From positions 1 to 42,294 of the forward strand of contig JACQTF010000134.1 in the NCBI GenBank assembly GCA_016210925.1: a stretch of DNA of 42,294 nucleotides. Direction: 5' to 3'. The notes beneath the pieces are model-generated. The model was not told where the DNA came from. It saw only the letters and a program-made list of their open reading frames with translations, and did not search any database. A program made the translations under genes and the position numbers. Positions 31,735 to 39,876 of this stretch are shown here, piece after piece (position 1 is the stretch's first letter; each line of letters starts with the position of its first letter). Source of the DNA: Acidobacteriota bacterium (GTDB taxonomy: Bacteria; Acidobacteriota; UBA6911; JACQTF01).

Positions 31735-32067
31735 TTACGTGATGTCTCGCTCGCCAGTGCGGATGTTGTATCCTTCCTCCACGGGGAGGACGAAAATCCT
31801 CCCGTCGCCGATCTCGCCCGTCCTGGCCGCTTCGATGACCACCTTGACGATGTCGTCCACCATGCCGTCCTCCGTGACGATATCGATCATCATCTTGGGC
31901 AACAGGCTGACCTCGTACTCGCGACCGCGATAAATGGCCTTGTGTCCCTTTTGGCGGCCGTGTCCCCGCACTTCCGACACCGTCATCCCGGAGATGTTGA
32001 CCCGCATCAGAGCGTCTTTCACCTCATCCACCTTGTTGGGACGGACAATGCACTTGACCAGTTTCAT
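31735..32067 (-). CDS. glnB: Nitrogen regulatory protein PII
   Basis: 110 residues, a trimeric sensor of 2-oxoglutarate, ATP/ADP and glutamine status. The T-loop reads GHGRQKGHKAIYRGREYEV with the uridylylation site at Tyr51. The B-loop TGEIGDGRIFV and the C-terminal RTGERDI match the family. It would signal to GlnE (next to it, convergent) and be modified by GlnD, whose gene ends in an ATGA overlap with this start; so glnD-glnB is one transcript. No ammonium transporter gene is adjacent, so GlnB is favoured over GlnK, though sequence alone does not separate them well. Confidence 0.96.
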   Translation of the reverse strand: MKLVKCIVRPNKVDEVKDALMRVNISGMTVSEVRGHGRQKGHKAIYRGREYEVSLLPKMMIDIVTEDGMVDDIVKVVIEAARTGEIGDGRIFVLPVEEGYNIRTGERDIT

Positions 32068-34697
32068 GCCATGCCTCCTGTGAGAGTTTTCACCAACGCA
32101 TCTTGCACGTCCCTCTGCAGCGACGGCTCGAGCTTCTTCCCCTCCCGGGTCAGATAGAAGACGTCGATCGCCCGCATGCCTTCCGTCGAGATGAGAGCGA
32201 CGTCGATGTTGCAGCGGAACTGGGCCAGAGTTTTGCTGATCTGGTACAGAAGCCCGAACCGATCCGGGGCGATCACTTCCAAAAGGGTGTAGTTTTTCGA
32301 ATAGTCATCGTCCCAGGAAAGGGTGACTCCCATCCTTTGTGCCGGAGCCCGAAAGGCCACGCTGGTCCATCGCCGGGTCAGCAGAGCTTCCACGTCCCTC
32401 CCCTGAAGCATCACATCCCGCAGGACCTCTCCGAAGCGCTCTCTCTCGGAGGGGTTTAGGGCGAACGTTCGATTCAAGTCCTCAAATTCGATGACGTCCA
32501 CGATCACCCCGGCACTGTTGGAGAAGGCCTCGCCCCGAAGGATGTTCATGCCAAAGGACGCCAGAACCCCCGTCAACCGGGCAAACAAGCCGGGCCGGTC
32601 ATAGGCCACCAGGCTCAGGAGGTAGGTGGCGTCCCGCTCTTCCAGGCGGAACTCCAGGTGGCTGGCCGGCAACCGCTGCGCCATGCGGAAATGTTGGGCC
32701 ACCCGTTCCGGTGGCGTGGCTCTCAGGTAACGGCGTGGAAAACCGCGGAGAAATTCCCTGAGGTCCCCCACCTCCGCATCCGGCAGCTCCGCCACCAGAG
32801 GGGTCAGATCTTCCAACACCTCCTCGGGGCTGTACCTTTCGTCGCCGACCGCGCGTGTTATGCGGTGATACGTCTGCACGTAAAGCTGCCAGAGGCGGTC
32901 CTGGGTCCAGAGACTGAGGGCGGTGGGATTGACGGCCCGGACATCGGCGTAGGTGCCCAGGCACAGGAACCTCAGCCTCTCCGTGCTTCCCACCTGGTCG
33001 GCAAATTTGCGGATGACCTCTTCATCGTGCAGGTCTCCCTTGCGCAGGATGGACGACATCAGGAGGTGATGGCGCACGAAGAAAGTGATGTCCTCCGCCG
33101 GTCCGGCGGGCAATTCCAGGCGGCGGACGATCCGTTCGCTGGCGTGCACGCTCTTGGGGACGTGGAGCCCTCGCTCCGCCTTCCCCAGATCGTGGAACAG
33201 GAGGGCGCACGCCAGCCATTCGGGAGCCGTCATTTCTTCCAGCAGGGTGCGGAAGCGCCTCAGGCTCGGGTCTTCGGTGTCGAGGAGCTCCTCCAGATGC
33301 TTGACCGCCAGCAGCGAGTGTTCATCCACGGTGTATTTGTGGAAGTAGTCCCGGACCACGCGGCAGTGGATGCTCTCGAATTCGGGAAACAGCCAGCTCA
33401 GAAGCCCGGTCTCGTGCATGGCGGAGAGGCGGGCGTAGAGACCGCCCAGGCTCCGCAGGATCGGAACAAAGAAATCTCGAACGCGAGGGCCTTCGCGGTC
33501 CAGGGGCTCGAGACGGTCCAGATACTTTTCAACGGTGGGAAGGGCTTCGTCGTCGATCTGCAGGCCGCGCTCCGCAGCCACCGAGAAGATCCGGAGGAGA
33601 TTCGAAGGTTCTCGGGCAACGGCGCGGTCACTGGCAAAGAGGATCGTTCCATTCCGGCGGAGAAAGGGGGAATCCGCCGCTGAAGGAGAGAGGGGCTTCG
33701 TCTCCACGTGGCGTCGCGCGCGAGGCGCGAAGAGATGCCGGCGCAGGGCGCGCGCGACATGGGTCGAGTGGAGGTAGTACTGGCGCATCAGGTTCTCCAC
33801 CGCGTTCCCCCCGGGGTCTTCCTCCCATCCCAGTTCCCGGGCCAAGACTTCCTGATGTTCATGGGTGAGCAGATTTTTGCCCCAGCCGTTGAGAAAATGA
33901 AGGAACGTCCGGATCGTCGAAAGAAACCCATGGGCTTCCCTCAGGCGGCGGCGGTCCTGACGGGGAAGGTCCAACGGTCCGCCCGGACCGCGGGGGTCTC
34001 GGATGCGGGAGGACCAGTGCACGCAATGGAGATCGCGAAGGCCGCCGACGCATTCTTTCACATCCGGCTCCAGATGGTAGATGGTCTGATCGAAGCGGGC
34101 ATAGCGCTCCTGCTGGAGCGCGGCCAGCTCCTCCATCCAGCGGTCTCGCTGGGCGTTCAGGAGACGGGCGAGCTGTTCTGCGGCTCTTTCGGCCAGAGCC
34201 GTGTCGCCGGCCAGCAGGCGGGCGTCCAAAAGCGCCATGGCAAATTCGGGGTTCTGCCTCACGTCCAGATCCAGTTCTTCGATGGAACGGACGTGTTGCT
34301 TGATGGGAAGGCCCAGATCCCAGAGACGCGCCACCAGGCGCTTCACCTGTGGCACTGCGTGTTTCTCGTCCTTGCCCCTCCACAGGAACAGGAGGTCCAC
34401 ATCCGAGAAGGGATACAGCTCGCGCCGGCCGTAACCCCCCAACGCCATCAAGGCCAGGCGGGAATCGGGAGTCGCTTTCCCGGAATGGGAGTGGGCCCCC
34501 CCTTCTCGCCAGGCTGACTGAAGCAGCGCATCGACCCACCTGGCGTGCTCCCGACCGGCCCGGAGTCCGTCCTTCTGGAGCCAGAACCGTTGACGAAGGA
34601 CGGCGCGGCTGTCCGCCAGGACGGCCCTGGCCTCCTCCCGGGAGCCGGGAATCCGCCGCCGGAGCGAGGGCGGGAAACTGTTTCGCGTTGAACCCAT
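32064..34697 (-). CDS. glnD: PII uridylyltransferase/uridylyl-removing enzyme
   Basis: 877 residues from ATG 34697. Domains in order: nucleotidyltransferase with MALGGYGRRELYPFSDVDLLF (about residues 75-98), the helical linker, an HD hydrolase domain with LLFHDLGKAE (about 500) and HHLLMSS for removing UMP, then two ACT domains near the C-terminus (YDRPGLFARLTGVLASFGMN and APDRFGLLYQISKTLAQF) that sense glutamine. It uridylylates PII at low glutamine. The frame can be extended to GTG 34772, but a perfect TATAAT at 34724-34719 falls inside that extension, so the shorter start is preferred. It is coupled to glnB by ATGA. Confidence 0.95.
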   Translation of the reverse strand: MGSTRNSFPPSLRRRIPGSREEARAVLADSRAVLRQRFWLQKDGLRAGREHARWVDALLQSAWREGGAHSHSGKATPDSRLALMALGGYGRRELYPFSDVDLLFLWRGKDEKHAVPQVKRLVARLWDLGLPIKQHVRSIEELDLDVRQNPEFAMALLDARLLAGDTALAERAAEQLARLLNAQRDRWMEELAALQQERYARFDQTIYHLEPDVKECVGGLRDLHCVHWSSRIRDPRGPGGPLDLPRQDRRRLREAHGFLSTIRTFLHFLNGWGKNLLTHEHQEVLARELGWEEDPGGNAVENLMRQYYLHSTHVARALRRHLFAPRARRHVETKPLSPSAADSPFLRRNGTILFASDRAVAREPSNLLRIFSVAAERGLQIDDEALPTVEKYLDRLEPLDREGPRVRDFFVPILRSLGGLYARLSAMHETGLLSWLFPEFESIHCRVVRDYFHKYTVDEHSLLAVKHLEELLDTEDPSLRRFRTLLEEMTAPEWLACALLFHDLGKAERGLHVPKSVHASERIVRRLELPAGPAEDITFFVRHHLLMSSILRKGDLHDEEVIRKFADQVGSTERLRFLCLGTYADVRAVNPTALSLWTQDRLWQLYVQTYHRITRAVGDERYSPEEVLEDLTPLVAELPDAEVGDLREFLRGFPRRYLRATPPERVAQHFRMAQRLPASHLEFRLEERDATYLLSLVAYDRPGLFARLTGVLASFGMNILRGEAFSNSAGVIVDVIEFEDLNRTFALNPSERERFGEVLRDVMLQGRDVEALLTRRWTSVAFRAPAQRMGVTLSWDDDYSKNYTLLEVIAPDRFGLLYQISKTLAQFRCNIDVALISTEGMRAIDVFYLTREGKKLEPSLQRDVQDALVKTLTGGMA

Positions 34698-35124
34698 GAT
34701 GGCCGAGCTTCCGCGTCCATTATAGCGCGGGCGCCGTTCCTCCCGGCCCAAGCCAAAACCGGAATTCCCCACAACGCCGCCCCACAGGGAGCTCCCGGCT
34801 GACGGTCCTGAAATTTCCGGCCGTACATCTCGGCCCGCCGGAGGATCAGCGGCTCCACGTTGGCCGGGTATCCTGGGTGTCCGGAGCCCTGCCGCCCGCG
34901 ATGCCGGAGCGCACGCGTATCGGCTATGCCTCAGGCCTTAGACTGTCCCCGGTGCAGACTTTGCTGGTCCGACTGCGCCCCACGAAATCGTAGTATGATG
35001 CGCTTGACGCAGCACATTCGTGTACGACCGCGGCTCGTGCCGGCCGTTAGACCGCAAAGTAGCAAAGCCTGATCCGTGTGCCAGAGGTAATTGGGAGCTA
35101 TAATCCTCCCAGGAGGATAAAGGC
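34698..35124. promoter_or_regulatory. Divergent intergenic region with two perfect TATAAT boxes
   Basis: 427 bp. TATAAT on the minus strand at 34724-34719 lies about 20 bases before the glnD ATG. TATAAT on the plus strand at 35099-35104 lies 20 bases before the ATG at 35125, directly before the AGGAGG ribosome-binding site. Neither has a convincing -35 box. The middle 200 bp contain no gene I can support; a minus-strand stretch at about 34790-34905 reads as open frame (around VEPLILRRAEMYGRKF) and may be the relic of a lost gene. Confidence 0.45.
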
Positions 35125-35352
35125 ATGGACGATATCTTGACCATTGCCCAAATCGAAGCGCAATTCGAGTCAGAATGGGTCCTCGTCGAAGACCCGCAGA
35201 CCAACGAGGCACTCGAAGTGCAAGGCGGCAAGGTGCGTTGGCACAGTCAGGACCGCGATGAGGTCTATCGCAAGGCCGTAGAATTGCGCCCCAGAAGGTT
35301 CGCCATGCTCTATACGGGTAAGATGCCTCAAGACACGGCAATCGTGCTATGA
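35125..35352 (+). CDS. Small hypothetical protein paired with an aspartic protease gene
   Basis: 75 residues, not recognised as a named family. The sequence is acidic at the start and mixed alpha/beta in appearance (TIAQIEAQFESEWVLVEDP, then GGKVRWHSQDRDEVYRKAVEL, ending FAMLYTGKMPQDTAIVL). A strong AGGAGG precedes the ATG. Its stop overlaps the ATG of the retropepsin-like gene (ATGA), so the pair is translated together. It may be a partner, regulator or substrate of the protease; this is inference from coupling only. The region is less GC-rich than the flanking genes. Confidence 0.75.
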   Translation: MDDILTIAQIEAQFESEWVLVEDPQTNEALEVQGGKVRWHSQDRDEVYRKAVELRPRRFAMLYTGKMPQDTAIVL

Positions 35353-35870
35353 GTTTCCCGTTCGAGCCGCAGCAGGGGCTAATCATCATTCGCGCAGAGT
35401 TGTGGGGACCTTGTGGAAGTGCCGTATTGCGACTGGCGCTGGACACTGGGGCAACGGGCACAGTTGTGAACGTGGGTATGCTGGTTGCGGTTGGCTATGA
35501 TCCGGCGCTAGTGCCAGACCGCATCCAAGTGACTACAGGCAGTGGCGTTGAGTTTCTGCCTCGCGTCATACTCGACAAGCTTGAAGCATTGGGCCAGAAG
35601 CGCACCGGATTTCCGGTGCTGTGTCACACCTTGCCGCCCAGTGCAGCGTCGGCGCTTCGAGGCGTCCATGAAACGGGATGGCGGCGCCTGAGACGCGGCG
35701 GAAGCCGACGGGCGCGGGAGTCTTGCTGGTCCGCCCGGGCCGCGATCCGTCAGGCGAAGCCACAATTCTCGCATAAATTTGCAATCACTGGCTTGACGGC
35801 CTCTTTCGTTGTATCCTACATTTCGTTTTCCTCCATCCGACAGGAGAAGTTCCGTTGCCCCGATGTCTGA
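35349..35870 (+). pseudogene. Clan AA aspartic protease, C-terminal part lost
   Basis: The first 100 residues are a good retropepsin-like domain: LRLALDTGATGTVVN holds the D-T-G active-site loop, followed by LVAVGYDPALVPDRIQVTTGSGVEFLPR and FPVLCHTLPPSA. Relatives continue with a G-L-L-G-L-D-F-type loop and a final strand. Here, from about 35645, the sequence changes to an Arg-rich run (RGVHETGWRRLRRGGSRR) that looks like translated non-coding DNA and overlaps the next gene's TTG start. The psi-loop and last strand needed for the fold are missing, so the protein is probably inactive. Translation of the other frames around 35645 does not restore the motif, which argues for deletion rather than frameshift. 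Confidence 0.7.
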
Positions 35871-37084
35871 TCTTCGGCTACCACGGTTTCAACAATACGG
35901 GTGCCGAAGCCCGGCTCATGGTCATCAAGGAGGAAATTGCTCGAGTCGCTCCCGGGCTTGACGTGGAAGTGGCCACCTTCAGCCCTGAAGCTCAGCAGCG
36001 CTACGTCTCGGGCCCCTTCGTGGAGCTGGACCTGCGCTATTTCATGCTCCAGCTCTGGGGGAAGATGCGGGCATACGACCTGCTGGTCCTCTCCGAAGGG
36101 GCTTCCTTCACCGACCATCTGTCGCCGCATTTGCTGTACGGCTTTTCCAACGCCGCCTTGGCTGCTTCCCTTCAGGGCAAGGGGGTGGTGGCGTACGCGG
36201 TGGACGTGGGGGTGCTGGAGAGGTGGCATCGTCCCCTGGCGCGCGCCGTTCTGAACCGAGTCAGCCTGTTGATGACTCGGGCGGAAGAATCGCGGGCGAA
36301 CGCGGTGAAGCTGGGCCTCCGGGTCCCGGTGGTCAATACCGCCGATCCGGTGGTGCTCATGGCGCCTCCGGCTCCCGGAGAGCGACAGAGGATACGCTGT
36401 CGTTGGGGCCTGGATCCGGGCCAGCCTTACGTTGTGATTTCGCCGAAGGATCTTTTTTGCTGGCCCGTGGTGGCCCGCCTGGTCCGGGATCCCCGGACGT
36501 GCTTTCGGTACCCATTTCATTTTTCGGTGGACGACCAAAGGCTGGAGCGGCAGCGGAAGTTCGAAGAGGAAATGGCCCTGTACGTCCGGGAGCTGAAGCA
36601 GGAATGGAATCTCGACCCGGTGCTGCTGGCGATGGAAGAGGTGGACAGGGGACCCTGCGAGAGGATCCTGGAGAAGGCGCAATGCCGTTCGGCCCTGTTG
36701 CTCACCTGCGACCGGGTCACGCCCGGCGAGATCATGGCGGTGCTGGAGGGAGCGCGGCTGCTGGTGAGCACCAGGTATCATGCCCTGGTCCTGGCTCTTT
36801 TCGCCGGCGTGCCGCTGGTCTCCATTTCCCATGACCTCCGGTGCCGGAACCTGATGCACGAGCTGGACGAGTCCGAGAATCTGGTGGAACACGGAGGTGG
36901 AGAGATTTTGGATCACCTGTGGGAACGGACGGCTCGGACCCTGCGCGACCCGGATCCCCATCGGGAGAGGATCCGCTCCGGAGCCCGGGTCCTGGAGGAA
37001 AAGGCCCGGGGCAATGCACGTCATTTCCGGGACTGGTACCGCGAGCGATTCCAGGGGACCGGTTCCCGGGCCGCCACCGCCTGA
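35855..37084 (+). CDS. Polysaccharide pyruvyl transferase-family protein
   Basis: 409 residues from TTG 35855, eight bases after AGGAG. The N-terminus FGYHGFNNTGAEARLMVIKEEI is the family's G-Y-x-G-x-x-N-x-G-[AD]-E-A pattern. The C-terminal GT-B-like half includes LVSTRYHALVLALFAGVPLVSISHD, with the conserved R-x-H and P-x-x-x-I/V of CsaB-type enzymes. Members transfer a pyruvyl ketal from phosphoenolpyruvate to glycans or lipid-linked sugars in cell-envelope synthesis. It is 12 bp before a radical SAM gene on the same strand, so a shared pathway is likely. Exact acceptor unknown. Confidence 0.82.
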   Translation: MPRCLIFGYHGFNNTGAEARLMVIKEEIARVAPGLDVEVATFSPEAQQRYVSGPFVELDLRYFMLQLWGKMRAYDLLVLSEGASFTDHLSPHLLYGFSNAALAASLQGKGVVAYAVDVGVLERWHRPLARAVLNRVSLLMTRAEESRANAVKLGLRVPVVNTADPVVLMAPPAPGERQRIRCRWGLDPGQPYVVISPKDLFCWPVVARLVRDPRTCFRYPFHFSVDDQRLERQRKFEEEMALYVRELKQEWNLDPVLLAMEEVDRGPCERILEKAQCRSALLLTCDRVTPGEIMAVLEGARLLVSTRYHALVLALFAGVPLVSISHDLRCRNLMHELDESENLVEHGGGEILDHLWERTARTLRDPDPHRERIRSGARVLEEKARGNARHFRDWYRERFQGTGSRAATA

Positions 37085-37096
37085 GGGAGTTCTCCC

Positions 37097-38896
37097 ATGC
37101 CCGGAATTGACGTCCTTTTTGTGAATCCTTACATCAACGCGGCCGGGGACCATCTCCTGGATGAAGCGGTCCTCTGGATTGCCTCCTTCCTGTCCCGCCG
37201 CGGACTCCAGGTTCGGATCATGGATCTGAACCGGGGCCCGTTGGAGGAAAACCGCGAGAAGCTCCGGGAGAAACTGCGGATGCACCGCCCGAGCTTCGCC
37301 GCCATCAGCGGGCGGTGGTGGGATTCCCTCTACGGATCCTGCGACGTGGCCAGCGTGATCAAGGAGTTCGACCCGTCGGTGGTGACCGTCACGGGGGGCG
37401 AGACCGCGAGCCACTTTGCGTTGGACCTGTGCGCGCGTCCGGAGTTCGACGTGGTGATCCGGGGCAAGAGCGAGCTCCCCCTGTTGCACCTGGTCCGGGG
37501 CCAGCCCTTGATGAACTGCGTCTGGAAGGAGGGAGGCGCCCTCCGGGAGAGCCCGGTTCAATACTTTCATACCCCGGCGGAGCTGGAAGAAATCCGGCTC
37601 TCGCCCCTGGCGGAAATTTTTGATGACCCGGACCAGGAGCTGGGGGCGGCCCCTTACGTGTGGCTGGGGGATGGGTGCCCGTACAACTGCCTCTTTTGCA
37701 CCAACGCTGTCTCGGCTCAGCAGAGCTCGCCCAACGGGCCCGGAAAGGTGCGGTATCGGCCGGCGGAAGCGATCCTGCACGACCTGGCCCAGTTGGGAGA
37801 GTACCGGGATCTTTTCCTGTTTGACTTCCAGCCCATCCAGACAGAAGTCCTGGACCAGGTGATCCGAAACGTCCCCCGGAAGCGCTACGGGCTGATCTAC
37901 GAGCCCTGGGCGATCCGAGGGATGGACACCTCGCTGGTGGATCGCTTGGCCGAGACCTTCGCGGTGTGCAAGTTCGTTTTCGATCCCCAGGTTTTCTCCG
38001 AGGGGCTGCGAAGGGATCTGGCAGCCCGCCGCTGCGTCAAGCCGTTCGTGTCCAACGAGCATCTGGAAAGCCTCCTGGAGCGAATCTGCCGAGCCGGCAA
38101 TGCGCTGTTCACCATCAGCGGGCTCTGCGCCCTGCCCTTCGAAGAGCCTGATCACGTCCAGGAGGGGGAAGCCTATCGCCGGAGCCTGCTGGAGCGGTTT
38201 CCCGCCATGGAGGGAAGCTACGTCCTGCCCCTGATGATCGAGCCAGGCAGCCCGATTCAGCAGCATCCGGAAACTTTTTCAGCGATCACGCTCCGGCGGA
38301 CGTTCGAAGAGTATCTGGCCCATTCCCGCACCCGGATCTTTCCTTCTCCCGTTCCGTGGTGGATGAACATGCTGGGGATCGCTCGAGACTGTGCCCGGGG
38401 CCCGACGCCCGCCCACGTGGAAGAGTTCAATCAGCACTGCGGCGTCCGTTGCGGTGAGGATCCCGGCAGGCCCCTGAGACACGCGGCAGCGACCCTGGCC
38501 AACCCCGCCAACCAGTTTCACCTGGCGCGCCAACCGTTTCGTCCCGGCGAGATCACCTGCAGGATGCAAAATGGAACAGCCTGCTACTGGATCGAAGGCA
38601 ATGGGCGGGGGCTCTTGAACCTGGCCATCGTGGCGCGCCAGATTTTGGAATCGGGACAGCGAGACGTGGAACTTGACCTGAGAGATTGCGCCTGGCTTAC
38701 AAGCCTTCCCCGAACGGCGTTGGTGCCCCAAACTGTTTATTCCTTCGGGTACCTGCATCACGATCCGGCTCTCTCCAGGTTCCTCCAGGCTGCAGAACGA
38801 GGTGAGATTCGGGCTCGCTTTCGGGCAGGCCGGATCCCACCCACCTCGTTCCTCAAGCAGGGAACTGGGCTGCAGGTGGACGCAGCTGGCGATTGA
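37097..38896 (+). CDS. B12-binding-type radical SAM protein with C-terminal extension
   Basis: 599 residues. Residues 1-125 resemble a B12-binding Rossmann domain (IDVLFVNPYINAAGDHLLDEAVLW, later TVTGGETASHFALDLC) but I see no D-x-H-x-x-G motif, so cobalamin binding is doubtful. The radical SAM core has the 4Fe-4S motif CPYNCLFC (Cys194, Cys198, Cys201). The last 110 or so residues (ITCRMQNGTACYWIEGNGRGLLNLAIVARQ... and VELDLRDCAWLTS) are outside the usual core and faintly resemble a STAS-type fold. The reaction is unknown. It is 12 bp behind the pyruvyl transferase-like gene, and its 3' end overlaps the convergent PAP2 gene by 44 bp. Confidence 0.85.
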   Translation: MPGIDVLFVNPYINAAGDHLLDEAVLWIASFLSRRGLQVRIMDLNRGPLEENREKLREKLRMHRPSFAAISGRWWDSLYGSCDVASVIKEFDPSVVTVTGGETASHFALDLCARPEFDVVIRGKSELPLLHLVRGQPLMNCVWKEGGALRESPVQYFHTPAELEEIRLSPLAEIFDDPDQELGAAPYVWLGDGCPYNCLFCTNAVSAQQSSPNGPGKVRYRPAEAILHDLAQLGEYRDLFLFDFQPIQTEVLDQVIRNVPRKRYGLIYEPWAIRGMDTSLVDRLAETFAVCKFVFDPQVFSEGLRRDLAARRCVKPFVSNEHLESLLERICRAGNALFTISGLCALPFEEPDHVQEGEAYRRSLLERFPAMEGSYVLPLMIEPGSPIQQHPETFSAITLRRTFEEYLAHSRTRIFPSPVPWWMNMLGIARDCARGPTPAHVEEFNQHCGVRCGEDPGRPLRHAAATLANPANQFHLARQPFRPGEITCRMQNGTACYWIEGNGRGLLNLAIVARQILESGQRDVELDLRDCAWLTSLPRTALVPQTVYSFGYLHHDPALSRFLQAAERGEIRARFRAGRIPPTSFLKQGTGLQVDAAGD

Positions 38897-39674
38897 CCCA
38901 ACGGGCGGCCAGCGCACGGGCTGCGCCGGCCACCGCGAACCCCGCCAGCAGATCCAGGACCACGTGCTGTCGGACAGCGATAGTTGAGATGCAGAACACT
39001 GCCAGCAGCGCAGAAAAATAAAGCCCGACGGACTTGCGGATCCGGAAGCTCGCCAGGCAGCAGCAGAGTCCAAGGCCTGCGTGGAGGCTGGGTAGGGCGT
39101 TGTGAGTGCTGTCAAAGCGATACACGGTTTCCAGAGCCCACGAAGAGAAGCGGTGTTCTGCGCCCAGGGAGGGACGTGGCACCTCCATCGGGTAGGCCAG
39201 GAAGATGGCCGCCGAGATGGCAATGGTGAAAGTGAAGGACCAGGCCAGCTCCTGCAGATCCCGCCGTCGCCGCAGCAGGAGCACTGGAAGCGCCACCATG
39301 GGAAAAGCTGTCAGATAGATCGGCGTCCATGCGGGGGAGAGCTCGATCCAATAATCCCAGGGAAGGAAAATGGCAGGGGCTCCCCGCGATCGGGTCAGGA
39401 TGCCGGAACCCACGTAGCCGGCGATCCAGGTGGCTGAAAGACGGAGGATGATCCCCTTCCGGAAAGAGGGGCTGATCGGATCCGGGTCAGTGGGCGAGTG
39501 CGCTTGTCGCGGGCTCCGAAGGGCCAGGAAGGTACCGGCGCTGAGGCCCAGCAGGAAGAACGCCCAAGTGCCTCCAAAGGACCTGTCCATGGAAGGGAAC
39601 AACCGCAGCGCCGCGAAGAGCGCGACGAGGGCATGCAACGTGCCCCAAAACAGAGCGACCACAAAGTCTCGCAC
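38853..39674 (-). CDS. PAP2-superfamily membrane phosphatase/phosphotransferase
   Basis: 273 residues with about six hydrophobic segments. The PAP2 signature is partly visible: NALPSLHAGLG (central P-S-x-H) and TIAVRQHVVLDLLAG (R-x-x-x-x-x-H-x-x-x-D type). The first K-x-x-x-x-x-x-R-P motif is less clear (YPMEVPRPSL). The spacing and order are closest to AUR1/inositolphosphotransferase-like members, which move a phospho-head-group between lipids. The start is GTG 39674 without a clear ribosome-binding site, so it may begin elsewhere. It points against the surrounding genes, with its 3' end inside the radical SAM gene. Confidence 0.78.
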   Translation of the reverse strand: MRDFVVALFWGTLHALVALFAALRLFPSMDRSFGGTWAFFLLGLSAGTFLALRSPRQAHSPTDPDPISPSFRKGIILRLSATWIAGYVGSGILTRSRGAPAIFLPWDYWIELSPAWTPIYLTAFPMVALPVLLLRRRRDLQELAWSFTFTIAISAAIFLAYPMEVPRPSLGAEHRFSSWALETVYRFDSTHNALPSLHAGLGLCCCLASFRIRKSVGLYFSALLAVFCISTIAVRQHVVLDLLAGFAVAGAARALAARWVNRQLRPPAAQFPA

Positions 39675-39876
39675 AGGTCAGCTACCGGCCAGCGCAGGTG
39701 TCGTGAAAGAAACCCTTCTTCTATCACGGCTCAGAGGCGGACACAAGGCGCGTCGCAGCTTCGGAAGATAGCGTGGCTGTGGGATCGATTTCCAAGTCTC
39801 CTGGGATCAAGGGAGCTCAAGGCGAGGCCACGCTTTTTGAGGACCTTCTCTGGTCCAAAAATCTCAAAGGGGCGGA

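Noticed and set aside
34790-34905. Minus-strand open stretch (around VEPLILRRAEMYGRKF) upstream of glnD that looks protein-like
   Set aside because: It could be the relic of a lost gene, but I cannot name a family and it has no start or stop of its own, so it is only mentioned under the intergenic region.
35816-38266. Long minus-strand open frame opposite the pyruvyl transferase and radical SAM genes (816 codons)
   Set aside because: Antisense shadow of two genes with clear family motifs; no motif of its own.
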